Source: Flavimarina sp. Hel_I_48 (GTDB lineage: Bacteria > Bacteroidota > Bacteroidia > Flavobacteriales > Flavobacteriaceae). Taken from it: a stretch of DNA of 64,000 bases. A program made the translations under genes and the position numbers. The stretch lies in the NCBI RefSeq assembly GCF_000733945.1, contig NZ_JPOL01000002.1, positions 630,001 to 694,000 on the forward strand, read 5' to 3'. Below are positions 27,606-36,200 of this stretch, in pieces. The notes under the pieces are model-generated. The model worked only from the letters and a program-made list of their open reading frames with translations, ran no database searches and was not told where the DNA came from. How positions within the stretch are numbered: position 1 is the first letter of the stretch; each line of letters opens with the position of its first letter.

Positions 27606-28703
27606 TTAACTCCAGGCATTCATATAAAACCTTAACCAGTTCTTTGAACAAATATTCTCAATATTCTCTTTTGTATACCCTCTCTGGGAAAGTAAATACG
27701 GAATTTTTTGTAAATCAGCTATGGTATCAACGTCCTTTGGACCCTGCTCTGTACCAAAAGCCCCATCTAAATCTGATCCTATACCCGCATGCAAACTGTT
27801 ACCGGCGAGCTGGCAGATGTAATCGATATGATCTACTACCTGGTGCAGTGAGATATTTTCACCTTTCGGGGTTGACTTACCACGTATCCAGTTCGGGGTT
27901 AACATCCAGGCATCCATAACTACTCCTATTATCGCCTCTCTCGCAATTAATGCGTTCAGTTGGTCATCAGAAAACTGCCGGTGATGGGGAACAAGCGCCC
28001 GGCAATTGTTATGGCTTGCACAAACCGGACCTTTAAAATTTGCTAAGGCTTCCCAAAAGCTGTCATCACAAAGATGTGTAGTATCCAGAATGATGTTCAA
28101 CGCTTCCATTTCCTTTAATAATTCACGCCCACTCTGCCCTATTCCACCCGTAGCATCTGTACCCTGAGCATAAACTCCCGGACCGTAATGCGCAGGGCCA
28201 ATAGCACGCAGTCCATCTTCATAGGCCTTGTGAAGATAGTGCATACTCAATATGGAATCTGCTCCTTCAAGACTTCGGATAAGCCCCAGAGGCGTATTCG
28301 CAGCATCTGTTTCCCAGCTTGCCAAATGCTTATCAATATCCTCTTTATTCAAAATTTGCCTGATCTGCCCTTTATGCTCCATCGCCTGGTACCAGGCGAG
28401 TTGGCCCTGGGTTTGTGCCCAGGCCTGTTCTGGTGAATTCCAACTAGCGCCGGGCAGGTTTCCTTTTCTTTTTGCAAAGCGGGCGATCTGCGTTCCCACA
28501 ACAATACCTACATTTCCCTCCCTTAAACTGGGGAAGGATACCGTCCCTTGCGCACGGTCTGGCTTATCGATCATTCCGTCTTCGGTAGCCCTCAATTCTT
28601 CTATGGTATGGGTAAGGTCCCGGTTCCATTCCATCGCATTCATTGCCAAATCAAGGTGCGCATCAAAAATAAAGGGTTTATCAAGAGGCTTGTCAACATT
28701 CAT
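27606..28703 (-). CDS. M19 (renal dipeptidase-type) membrane dipeptidase
   Basis: Zinc dipeptidase of the amidohydrolase fold. The metal motif FDAHLDLAMN stands near the start; later signatures are LIRSLEGADSI, LNIILDTTHLCDD, VCASHNNCRAL and GIGSDLDGAFG. Known M19 enzymes hydrolyse dipeptides and accept D-residues at the C-terminal position. No signal peptide is seen, so it should be cytoplasmic. Its start overlaps the stop of the D-serine-dehydratase-like gene by 4 bases. It is last in a four-gene operon, which suggests it releases D-amino acids from imported dipeptides. Confidence 0.92.
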   Translation of the reverse strand: MNVDKPLDKPFIFDAHLDLAMNAMEWNRDLTHTIEELRATEDGMIDKPDRAQGTVSFPSLREGNVGIVVGTQIARFAKRKGNLPGASWNSPEQAWAQTQGQLAWYQAMEHKGQIRQILNKEDIDKHLASWETDAANTPLGLIRSLEGADSILSMHYLHKAYEDGLRAIGPAHYGPGVYAQGTDATGGIGQSGRELLKEMEALNIILDTTHLCDDSFWEALANFKGPVCASHNNCRALVPHHRQFSDDQLNALIAREAIIGVVMDAWMLTPNWIRGKSTPKGENISLHQVVDHIDYICQLAGNSLHAGIGSDLDGAFGTEQGPKDVDTIADLQKIPYLLSQRGYTKENIENICSKNWLRFYMNAWS

Positions 28704-29782
28704 AATTTATAAATTCTATCGCGTGCCCCAATTTCCCAAAAACCGGTCAAATCCTGATTTTCAACAATAGCCGCCTGATAATGCAGGGCAACAGTGGGAC
28801 AGATATGCCACGGAATCCCATATAGGATATCGCCAATATGCCGGTTTTTTGCCTGATTGGTTTTAATGACCATGTGCTCCTCGCTATGCACCAGAATTTT
28901 AGCATCGGGAAGCTGCGGAAAGAAAACAGAATCCTTTTTCATTTCTGAAGCTACTGCTTTGTGGCCCAGGTCCAGACATAGCGTGTCTGCTGCCGGTTTA
29001 CTTATCACGCGCGTACCGACTGTAGCGGCATTTTCAAAAGGAAGATCAGGAAATACTGAAGCATAACCTTCGTCCCATAAAAGTGTTGTTCCTGGTGAAA
29101 GGGTACGATGAGCATATTTTGCATGCACGGGAAACGTGATACTACCTCCGCAGGTAATTTCAGCATCTTGTGTACCGGTTTTGTTGAGCAATTGTTCCAG
29201 ACCACTAAACGCTTCGGCCACTGCCCCTTCTCGATCTGCGATGGCTATATCATGAATATGGCCATCATAAAGGTGCCATCCCATGAAGTTTGTTTGGGAG
29301 GAATGGAGCACCCTCTTATAGAAAGCCGCAGCTTCCTGCATCTGTATTCCCGTGCGGTTCATACCTACATTCAGGTCGATAAAAACAGAAATTTTTTCTC
29401 CTTTTTTGTCCCAAAGCTCAAGCTGATCCTCATGGTCTACAAGTACTGAAAACCTGGAATTCGCATAGGTTTTACACAATTCTAAAAAAAGGATTTGTGC
29501 CGGTCCCACGAGTGGGTATGCGACTAATATATCTTTTGCCCCGGCCTTGGCCAGCATTTTAGATTCGGCAAGCGTAGCACATTTAAATTTGCAGATCCCC
29601 TTTTTCAATTGCATCTGGACAATTTCTGTACACTTATGGGTTTTGACATGGGGGCGCAGTCTTGAAGGAGAACCTGCAATCTGTATCATTTTTTCTATAT
29701 TCCGCGCAATACGCTGTGGATAGAAAAGTAAGGCCGGAGTCAGCAAACTGTCTGGCCGAAGGATTTCAAACCAGTCTTTCAT
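28700..29782 (-). CDS. PLP enzyme of the D-threonine aldolase / D-serine dehydratase family
   Basis: Fold-type III PLP enzyme with an alanine-racemase-like barrel. The PLP lysine lies in RPHVKTHK (43-50). Near the C-terminus IPWHICPTV contains H326-x-C328. In eukaryotic-type D-serine dehydratases the zinc ligands at this site are His and Cys, whereas D-threonine aldolases have His and Asp, so the HxC pattern favours a zinc-dependent D-serine dehydratase giving pyruvate and ammonia. The RidA gene just upstream supports this, as such dehydratases release 2-aminoacrylate. D-threonine aldolase activity remains possible. Confidence 0.87.
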   Translation of the reverse strand: MKDWFEILRPDSLLTPALLFYPQRIARNIEKMIQIAGSPSRLRPHVKTHKCTEIVQMQLKKGICKFKCATLAESKMLAKAGAKDILVAYPLVGPAQILFLELCKTYANSRFSVLVDHEDQLELWDKKGEKISVFIDLNVGMNRTGIQMQEAAAFYKRVLHSSQTNFMGWHLYDGHIHDIAIADREGAVAEAFSGLEQLLNKTGTQDAEITCGGSITFPVHAKYAHRTLSPGTTLLWDEGYASVFPDLPFENAATVGTRVISKPAADTLCLDLGHKAVASEMKKDSVFFPQLPDAKILVHSEEHMVIKTNQAKNRHIGDILYGIPWHICPTVALHYQAAIVENQDLTGFWEIGARDRIYKL

Positions 29783-30243
29783 GACCCATGCATTTCAAAG
29801 ATGGCTTCAATTTCAACCGCGATATTACCGGGAAGTGTCATTCCTACGGCGCTGCGTGCGCCTTTTCCAAGGTCATCGCCAAGCAATTCAACCATAAGTT
29901 CACTAAAACCGTTGATAACTTTGGGATGGTCATAAAAATCAGGCTGGCCGTTTACCATGCCCAGGGTCTTTACCAGACGCTTCACGTTTTTTAAATCCCC
30001 CAGTTGCGCCTTCATCGTTGCCAGCATGGTTAGCCCCACCTGTCTTGCCGCATCATAACCTTCCCGTGTCGTCAGGTCCTTGCCCAACTTGCCGGTGATA
30101 AGCGAAGTATCATTCCTAACGGGCCCCTGACCAGAAACATAAAGCATATTTCCTACCTGTATAACCGGTTTATAAACACCGCCCAGTGGTGGTGCCGGGG
30201 GCAATTGTAAATTGAGTTCCTTAATTCTATCTTCAATATTCAT
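29779..30243 (-). CDS. RidA family enamine/imine deaminase
   Basis: Hydrolyses reactive enamine and imine intermediates such as 2-aminoacrylate. This 154-residue form starts MNIEDRIKELNLQLPPAPPL and has YKPVIQVGNMLYVSGQGP, then the family C-terminus (GKGARSAVGMTLPGNIAVEIEA, residues split across the last third), including the arginine in GARSAVG. It belongs to the longer RidA branch with an N-terminal extension. I chose the ATG at 30243, two bases after the permease stop; a longer reading lies inside the permease gene. Its product fits detoxification of the intermediate made by the next enzyme. Confidence 0.92.
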   Translation of the reverse strand: MNIEDRIKELNLQLPPAPPLGGVYKPVIQVGNMLYVSGQGPVRNDTSLITGKLGKDLTTREGYDAARQVGLTMLATMKAQLGDLKNVKRLVKTLGMVNGQPDFYDHPKVINGFSELMVELLGDDLGKGARSAVGMTLPGNIAVEIEAIFEMHGS

Positions 30244-30245
30244 AG

Positions 30246-31547
30246 TTAAACAATTAAGTTGAGCAATAAAACGACAATTAGCCCCACAATGGAAACCGAA
30301 GTTTCCATCAATGTCCACGACATTAGGGTTTCTTTTATGGTAACATTGAAATATTCTTTAAAAAGCCAAAAACCGCCGTCGTTGATGTGTGAAAAAGTAA
30401 TACTGCCCGCTCCGGTAGCCAGCACAAGTAATTCTGGTGACACATCAGATGACGCTACCACGGGCATGATGATACTGGCAGCGGTGAGACCAGCTACGGT
30501 TGCAGAACCCACACAAACCCGTATCAGGGCGGCAATGATCCAGGCCAAAAGTAAGGGGGATAAATCCATACTGCCCAGCAACTGGCCAATTTCCTCACTA
30601 ATTTCGGTCGCTACCATTATTTGTTTAAAAGCACCGGCCCCGGCTATAATGAGCAATACGCCAGCTATACTGGCAATAGATTCAGACAAGGCTTTAGTGA
30701 CATCGCTTAGGGTACGCCCGGTACGTATTCCGAGAAAATAAATGGCCGCCAATACCGAAATAAGCATCGCAATGGAAGGATTACCTATCGCGCTTATAAT
30801 GGGGTTTTCAATAACAAAAGTGTTCAAAACAGAAGCGCCACCAATTAGAATAACGGGAAGCAGCGCAATAGAAATACTTGTTGACATGGGCGGCACGGTA
30901 TAACGGTCATCCCGCTCTACCACAAATTCCTGGAGCGGTTTAGGCTGAATACGCTTCATCACGCCAGAAAGTAGAAATTTTGCAGTTAAAATCGCTGGTA
31001 TCCCGGCAATTATGCCATAAATAAGAGTAAGGCCAAGATCTGCACCGTAAATTTCAGAAATAGCGGTGGGTGCAGGATGCGGTGGTAAAAAACCATGGGT
31101 AACTGATAGGGAGGCCAGCATAGGCAAACCTACATAAAGCAGCGGCAGTTTTGTCGTTGTGGCAATTGCAATTACCAAAGGCACGAGAATCACAAATCCC
31201 ACGGTATAAAACATAGGAATTCCCACTATAAAACCTGTAATGATCAATGCTATTTGAATATTCTTAACGCCAAATAAATCTACCAGTGTATTCGTGATCT
31301 GATCTGCGGCGCCACTGGTCGCAACTAATTTGCCCAGCATGGCTCCAAAACCGAGTATGAGCACGAGCGAACTTAGGGTATTTCCTATTCCTGCTTCGAT
31401 AGCATCCATAGATTGACCCATTGTCAACCCGCCGGTGACACCCACAAGTAAACAAACAAGGACAAAGGAAATAAATGTATCCAATTTGATAACGGCGACG
31501 AGAAACACAAGTAAAAGAATACCGATTATAATAAGAAAAAAGACCAT
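30246..31547 (-). CDS. GntP family permease (gluconate / D-serine transporter type)
   Basis: Inner-membrane H+ symporter with about 12 helices across 433 residues. Family motifs include LGFGAMLGKLVATSGAA, PMFYTVGFVILVPL, GFLPPHPAPTAI, RVCVGSATVAGLTAA and TFSHINDGGFWLFKEYF. GntP members carry gluconate, fructuronate or, as DsdX, D-serine. There is no gluconate kinase or sugar-acid gene nearby; the three genes behind it handle amino acids, so a D-serine-like substrate is more likely. It is first in the operon. Confidence 0.93.
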   Translation of the reverse strand: MVFFLIIIGILLLVFLVAVIKLDTFISFVLVCLLVGVTGGLTMGQSMDAIEAGIGNTLSSLVLILGFGAMLGKLVATSGAADQITNTLVDLFGVKNIQIALIITGFIVGIPMFYTVGFVILVPLVIAIATTTKLPLLYVGLPMLASLSVTHGFLPPHPAPTAISEIYGADLGLTLIYGIIAGIPAILTAKFLLSGVMKRIQPKPLQEFVVERDDRYTVPPMSTSISIALLPVILIGGASVLNTFVIENPIISAIGNPSIAMLISVLAAIYFLGIRTGRTLSDVTKALSESIASIAGVLLIIAGAGAFKQIMVATEISEEIGQLLGSMDLSPLLLAWIIAALIRVCVGSATVAGLTAASIIMPVVASSDVSPELLVLATGAGSITFSHINDGGFWLFKEYFNVTIKETLMSWTLMETSVSIVGLIVVLLLNLIV

Positions 31548-31850
31548 GACTTTGTTAAGTTTAAAAGTTTAGTATAGCACTGATAAGAAATGTATAAAAA
31601 TCTGTTAAGATAATTATTAAAAGTAGAAATGGAAACGGTACTTTCTAGAAATACCATTTATAAAATGCGCTAGATCCCGGTCGGAAATATACTTTGCTGA
31701 TTATCCTGTAAGTAGAAGTGCTCCACAACCCTTAGAGGTCGTATTCTAAATTGTAAAAGTTTTAAAGAAGGATAATAACACTTGAAAATAAAACAAAAAT
31801 CGCCCCTAGTTTCATAGAACAATGAGGTTCAACCAAAAAGTTTAAAAACA
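31548..31850. other. Gap upstream of the GntP operon
   Basis: About 300 A+T-rich bases between the permease start and the tRNA-His terminator. The operon promoter should be here, but I see no TAnnTTTG box on the minus strand, no convincing open frame and no strong palindrome. Confidence 0.4.
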
Positions 31851-31881
31851 AAAAAAGCCTTTCATTGCTGAAAGGCTTTTT
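31851..31881 (-). terminator. Terminator of the tRNA-His gene
   Basis: A 12-bp perfect stem (31852-31863 with 31870-31881) around a 6-base loop begins directly at the 3' end of the tRNA. On the minus strand it ends in a run of T. Confidence 0.8.
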
Positions 31882-31882
31882 G

Positions 31883-31957
31883 GGTGGAAGATCGGTCTCG
31901 AACCGACGACCTCCTGGACCACAACCAGGCGCTCTAACCAACTGAGCTACAACCACC
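31883..31957 (-). tRNA. tRNA-His (GUG)
   Basis: Cloverleaf read on the minus strand: D arm GCTC/GAGC, anticodon stem CCTGG/CCAGG around TTGTGGT with anticodon GTG, and T arm GTCGG-TTCGAGA-CCGAT. The extra G at position -1 faces C73, the identity feature of tRNA-His. The acceptor stem shows two U-U oppositions at positions 5-68 and 6-67. CCA is not encoded. A terminator follows immediately. Confidence 0.95.
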
Positions 31958-32055
31958 ATTTAAAAAACATATCTCATTACCAAAATATGCGGGTGCAAAT
32001 GTACGGTAAATACCCTGTTTGCACAATAGTAAATTTATTTTTTTCGGCAACTCTT

Positions 32056-32772
32056 TTAAATCAGGTCAAAAATAGAGTTTACCGCCGGGAAGCGTTCTGC
32101 CGTAAAACCTTCCCCATACTCGGTACCTATGAGTCGGCCAAGGTCCCTTGCGCGATAATCTACACTTTCCTTAAAGTTAATACTACTTATGGGGGTATTC
32201 CCCTCCTGATTTTTCTCATCAAAAAACTGTGATTTGTAGGCAAGGACGGCTTCTTTTTTCTTATCCATAAAGCCGGTGACATCAACTACAAAATCTGGTG
32301 TGATATTTTCCCACTGAATGTAATGATACACATGCTTGGGCCTCCATTTTTCCTGGGATTTCCCGTCCATTTGCGTCTCTATTTTCAGAAGTCCGCTTAA
32401 AAAACACGCGTGGCTTACAAGGGTACTACCGCGCCCATGATCAATATGTCGATCCCTGATGGCATTACACAATACGATTTCGGGTTGATATTTGCGCAAC
32501 ATTTCTATAATCCTGATTTGGGTTTCGCGGTCGTTACTAAAAAAGCCATCAGCAAGTCCCAGGTTTTCCCTAACGCTCAGTCCCATGATCTTTGCAGCTT
32601 CCGCGGCTTCCTCATCCCTTAATTCCGCAGAACCGCGCGTTCCCAGTTCGCCACGTGTAAGATCCAGTACGCCCACTTTTTTTCCGTTCGCCACTTCCTT
32701 TACAAGTGTGGCCGCGCAGGAAAGTTCCACGTCATCAGGATGGGCGCCTATGGCAAGAATATCTAATTTCAT
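32056..32772 (-). CDS. bshB1: Bacillithiol biosynthesis deacetylase BshB1
   Basis: Zinc deacetylase of the PIG-L/LmbE fold that removes acetyl from GlcNAc-malate in bacillithiol synthesis. The metal site is AHPDDVE (10-16) with the later histidine in RDRHIDHGRG. LTRGELGTRGS and the C-terminal YRARDLGRLIGTEYGEGF are characteristic of BshB1 rather than general LmbE proteins. The 238-residue length is normal. bshA and bshC are not in this window. It stands alone beside tRNA-His. Confidence 0.93.
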   Translation of the reverse strand: MKLDILAIGAHPDDVELSCAATLVKEVANGKKVGVLDLTRGELGTRGSAELRDEEAAEAAKIMGLSVRENLGLADGFFSNDRETQIRIIEMLRKYQPEIVLCNAIRDRHIDHGRGSTLVSHACFLSGLLKIETQMDGKSQEKWRPKHVYHYIQWENITPDFVVDVTGFMDKKKEAVLAYKSQFFDEKNQEGNTPISSINFKESVDYRARDLGRLIGTEYGEGFTAERFPAVNSIFDLI

Positions 32773-32868
32773 AAAGTGCTTTTTATCTCTATTTTTCAGT
32801 TAATTTCAGTCAAAAAATAGGGATATATTACTGTTTTATTGTCTTTTTGATTGAACCTTAATTTATAT

Positions 32869-34041
32869 TTATTTTATCAAGTGTTGCTCTGTAACCGCTG
32901 CAAGCGCTTGTTCCAGGTCTGCGATAAGGTCTTTTTTATCTTCAATACCTACCGAAAAACGCAGTAAACCATCGCTTATTTTCTGATTTTTACGTTCCTC
33001 TGGGCTCATCAGGGAATGCGACGTTTTCGCGGGTGAAAGAATCGTACTCTCTACGCCCGCAAGGCTCATACTACTTTTAATAAGTTTTAGTTCCTTCTGA
33101 AACTGATCTGCGTCAAGGCTATCGTTGAGTTCAAAAGAAAGCATGCCGCCGTATCCAGACATCTGCGATTTTGCAAGTTGATGGTCTGGGTGTGATTCTA
33201 ACCCCGGATAGTATACATGCTTCACATGCTCATTTTTTTCAAGCCATTTGGCGAGCTTCCTGGCATTTTCGTTCTGCGCTTTCACCCGAAGCCCGAGTGT
33301 TTTCAGACTGCGCTCCAGCATCCAGACCATAAAATCTGCAAGGCTACCGCCCAGATTTTTGGATTTGTTCCAGATAACATCCATATGTTCCTGCGTACAG
33401 GCAATCGCCCCGGCCGTTATATCACTGTGACCACCCATGTATTTTGTAGCGCTGTGAATCACAATGTCAATACCGTGCGCAATGGGATTTTGGTTTACGG
33501 GAGAGGCAAAAGTATTATCGATCATCGTGATAATTTTATGTTTTTTGCCCAGTTGCGCGACCATTTCGAGTCCGGTGATGGTCAATAGCGGATTGGAAGG
33601 TGTTTCTATATAGATCACTTTTGTGTTCTCTTTAATCGCCTTTTCAAAAGAATTTTCATCCAGTCCATCCGTAAAGGAATATTGGATACCAAAACGTTCA
33701 AATTCTTCCTCCACGAGGTTAAAAGTACCACCGTACAGCGTCTTTTGAAGTACCACGTGATCGCCATGTTTTAAGAAGGAAAGCAGCGCAGTGCTCACCG
33801 CAGCCATGCCGCTGCCAAAGATCATCCCGGCTTCGGCACCCTCCAGTGCGGCAATCTTTTTGCCCAGCATATCCTGGTTAGGCGTATTAAAATATCTGGG
33901 ATAGCGTTTTTTTTCCACATCTTCAAAAGCATAGGAAGTTGACATATATATGGGCGAGATAGCGCCTTTGAACTGTTCATCATGAACTTCCCCTACATGG
34001 GTACAAATCGTATTTAAGCCTGGTTTTTCTTTTTTCATCAC
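32869..34041 (-). CDS. Cys/Met metabolism PLP enzyme (methionine gamma-lyase / cystathionine gamma-synthase type)
   Basis: Trans-sulfuration family enzyme of 390 residues. It has the substrate-side YPRYFNTPNQDMLGKKIAALEG, the cofactor-stacking MIFGSGMAAVS, DNTFASPVNQNPIAHGID and the PLP lysine in HSATKYMGGHSD. Members of the family cleave or form C-S bonds; sequence alone does not reliably separate methionine gamma-lyase, cystathionine gamma-lyase and cystathionine gamma-synthase. No cysteine or methionine gene adjoins, and I see no SAM riboswitch in the upstream gap. Confidence 0.88.
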   Translation of the reverse strand: MMKKEKPGLNTICTHVGEVHDEQFKGAISPIYMSTSYAFEDVEKKRYPRYFNTPNQDMLGKKIAALEGAEAGMIFGSGMAAVSTALLSFLKHGDHVVLQKTLYGGTFNLVEEEFERFGIQYSFTDGLDENSFEKAIKENTKVIYIETPSNPLLTITGLEMVAQLGKKHKIITMIDNTFASPVNQNPIAHGIDIVIHSATKYMGGHSDITAGAIACTQEHMDVIWNKSKNLGGSLADFMVWMLERSLKTLGLRVKAQNENARKLAKWLEKNEHVKHVYYPGLESHPDHQLAKSQMSGYGGMLSFELNDSLDADQFQKELKLIKSSMSLAGVESTILSPAKTSHSLMSPEERKNQKISDGLLRFSVGIEDKKDLIADLEQALAAVTEQHLIK

Positions 34042-34211
34042 TTGGTTTTTTAGCAGAGTGTAAATTACAAAATATAGCTGGGAAAATAGAAAATAGGTTA
34101 CTTGTTAATAGCTTTTTGAATTTTTATAAAAGTTCCAAAGTATAAATAAATGTTCTTGAAATTGGATGGCATTATTTGACTCTGAACAACTTTGGCTCTT
34201 TTGTTGGTTTT

Positions 34212-34318
34212 GGGCGTTTTCCCTGCGGGTCGGGCTTTACGTTGCAATCTTTTGCTCGTACCTCGCAAAAAGGATTCCTCCCGGAAGGGACAAAAAAATT
34301 CACTTCAATCCCTAACGC
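34212..34318 (+). repeat. Dispersed palindrome-ended element, copy B
   Basis: Same family as the element at 20769: GGGCGTTTTCCC at the left, CCCTAACGC at the right and the GCTCGTACCTCGCAAAAAGG centre. It is about 20 bases longer because of an inserted segment with CCTCCCGGAAGGG near 34278-34290. It is the only recognisable content of the 392-base gap between the divergent trans-sulfuration and acetyltransferase genes. Confidence 0.85.
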
Positions 34319-34433
34319 AAAATAAGTTCCCAGAAAAACTAACTTTGCATAATAATTAATTTTGGGAAGAGTAGATGCCTTATCCATCTACAGAAATTAC
34401 CTTTAAACTCTGATTAACCGCAAACCCCTACTA

Positions 34434-34898
34434 ATGATAGATCCTGAATATGACACCTTCAAACCAGAATATAAAGAAGCCTTTGAACATCTTAATATTG
34501 CCTGGCTGGATGAATTTTTTGTAGTGGAAGCCTACGACCGCAAGGTACTTGGCAATCCTCAGGAATTCATCATTGACAAACAAGGTCATATCTTGATCGC
34601 TAAAATTGACAACCGCGTTGTGGGTACCGTGGCGCTTATGAAAATAGATGAAGCAGAATATGAACTCACAAAAATGGCCATTGACAAAGCTTATCGCGGT
34701 CAGAAAATTGGCCAGAAGCTGCTGACCTTCGCGCTTTCTTTTGCTAAAGAAAACCTAATAACGAGTTTGATTTTGTACTCAAATCGTACATTAGAAAATG
34801 CGATTTATATCTATGGGAAGTTTGGTTTTGAAGAAGTTCCGTTAGAAACTAATACTCCTTATAATCGCGCCGATATTAAAATGAAACTTAATCTTTAA
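34434..34898 (+). CDS. GNAT family N-acetyltransferase
   Basis: A 154-residue acetyltransferase. Motif A reads LTKMAIDKAYRGQKIGQKLL and motif B SNRTLENAIYIYGKFGFEEV. It begins IDPEYDTFKPEYKEAFEHLN, then WLDEFFVVEAYD, a start seen in a Bacteroidota subgroup of unknown substrate. Only 10 bases separate it from the MBL-fold lipoprotein gene, so they are probably co-transcribed. Confidence 0.87.
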   Translation: MIDPEYDTFKPEYKEAFEHLNIAWLDEFFVVEAYDRKVLGNPQEFIIDKQGHILIAKIDNRVVGTVALMKIDEAEYELTKMAIDKAYRGQKIGQKLLTFALSFAKENLITSLILYSNRTLENAIYIYGKFGFEEVPLETNTPYNRADIKMKLNL

Positions 34899-34908
34899 TA
34901 CTTATTTT

Positions 34909-35709
34909 ATGAGAAACACTACACTTTTACTGATGGCCACCCTTGTACTGGGAAGCTGTAAAAATGACAAAAAAACCGAAACAAATAGCCCGGAACCTGA
35001 GCAAATGGCAATGACCGAAGAAGATTCTCAGGAGAAGCCCGATTTTGATATAATGCCTATAGAGCACGCGACCGCGGTTTTTAATATTGATACCACTGTT
35101 TTCTATATTGATCCCGTGGGCGGCGCCGAAGCTTTCAAAGACCAGTCAAAATCTAATGTTGTACTGATTACCGACATTCATGGCGATCACCTCAACGCAG
35201 AAACATTAAAAGCTGTCATAACCCCGGAAACAAAAATAGTTGCACCACAAGCGGTAGCAGACCAACTGGACAAGGGTATGAAACAGCAAATGACCATTCT
35301 AGGCAACGGTGAAACAACGGAAATCTATGGAATTTCAATCACCGGTGTCCCAATGTATAACCTACGCGAAGAGGCCAAAGAATTTCATACTAAAGGCCGT
35401 GGCAATGGATATGTACTTGAAAAAGATGGACTTAGGGTTTACTTTTCCGGCGACACCGAAGACATTCCCGAAATGCGCGATCTTAAAAGCATTGATTATG
35501 CTTTTGTATGCATGAACCTTCCCTATACGATGACCGTTGAAAGTGCAGCAGATGGCGTTCTCGCCTTTGCACCTAAAAAAGTATATCCCTACCATTACCG
35601 TGGTCAGGATGGATTGAGCGATGTCGACAAATTTAAAAAACTCGTCGAAGAGGGAAATCCTGAAATAGGTGTTGTACAATTAGACTGGTATCCCAATGCG
35701 GAGAAATAA
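34909..35709 (+). CDS. MBL-fold metallo-hydrolase lipoprotein
   Basis: Exported lipoprotein with the lipobox LVLGSC, an acidic linker (about 20-50), then a UlaG-like beta-lactamase-fold domain. The metal motif is LITDIHGDHLNAETLKA (HxDH type). YFSGDTEDIPEMRDL carries the bridging aspartate, and YPYHYRGQDGLSDVDKF the last histidine. Substrate unknown. Overall it resembles the YhfI/UlaG-type hydrolases frequently seen in this phylum. Confidence 0.88.
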   Translation: MRNTTLLLMATLVLGSCKNDKKTETNSPEPEQMAMTEEDSQEKPDFDIMPIEHATAVFNIDTTVFYIDPVGGAEAFKDQSKSNVVLITDIHGDHLNAETLKAVITPETKIVAPQAVADQLDKGMKQQMTILGNGETTEIYGISITGVPMYNLREEAKEFHTKGRGNGYVLEKDGLRVYFSGDTEDIPEMRDLKSIDYAFVCMNLPYTMTVESAADGVLAFAPKKVYPYHYRGQDGLSDVDKFKKLVEEGNPEIGVVQLDWYPNAEK

Positions 35710-35727
35710 ATAGTTCGAAAACAACTG

Positions 35728-35797
35728 AAAACCCTCCAAAATACATTCAAAAAAGCCGATTTTTAAGGCGAAATTGAAACTTTTTAGGGGGTTTTTT
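35728..35797 (+). terminator. Terminator candidate after the MBL-fold gene
   Basis: AAAACCCTC (35728-35736) can pair with GGGGGTTTT (35787-35795), one G-U pair included, and the stem leads into further T residues. The loop is long (about 50 bases) and has internal pairing. Confidence 0.5.
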
Positions 35798-35817
35798 AAT
35801 ACCTTAAAACGAAAGAT

Positions 35818-36135
35818 ATGCGCACCCCGAACCAGCTACTTAAAAACGCTCCCGAACTCGAAAAACATCCCGCCGTGCAGGAACTTATTGAGCAGTTTGA
35901 AGAAACGCGCGATCTCCTGGTGGATGCAGAGCAGCGTATAGAACAAAAAGCAACCCGGTTAAAACATCTGGAAGAATTGGTTACCCAAATCAGGGCGGGA
36001 ATTCACGACGAACTCAAAAAAGACGAGGAGGCCGAACGTTTTAAGGAAACACCCCGCATCGATTTTAAGGAGGCGGTAAAAAATTTACAGCGGTATATCA
36101 ATGATTATCTCAGGGATTATAAGATCTGGATGTAA
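35818..36135 (+). CDS. Small coiled-coil protein of unknown function
   Basis: A 105-residue, highly charged and helical protein. Heptad-like patterns run from about 20 to 70 (LIEQFEETRDLLVDAEQRIE, LKHLEELVTQI), followed by RFKETPRIDFKEAVKNLQRY and a C-terminus NDYLRDYKIWM. No signal peptide or membrane helix. I do not recognise the family. It lies alone between the MBL-fold gene and the convergent ParDE module. Confidence 0.65.
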   Translation: MRTPNQLLKNAPELEKHPAVQELIEQFEETRDLLVDAEQRIEQKATRLKHLEELVTQIRAGIHDELKKDEEAERFKETPRIDFKEAVKNLQRYINDYLRDYKIWM

Positions 36136-36200
36136 CTTTTTTTTCTTAATTATTTTAAAGCCGGGAAAATTTCAAACTTTCAAAACCCATGATCTCAAGT

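Noticed and set aside
31762..31959. 65-residue minus-strand open frame covering the tRNA
   Set aside because: It begins at the 5' edge of tRNA-His and reads through the tRNA and its terminator; a known kind of false gene.
34172..34387. 71-residue minus-strand open frame
   Set aside because: It lies across the dispersed element (copy B) and its translation is that of the repeat, not of a conserved protein.
32773..34433. SAM or other riboswitch around the trans-sulfuration gene
   Set aside because: No conserved riboswitch core or stem arrangement was recognisable by eye; the same holds upstream of ribD, panB and leuA.
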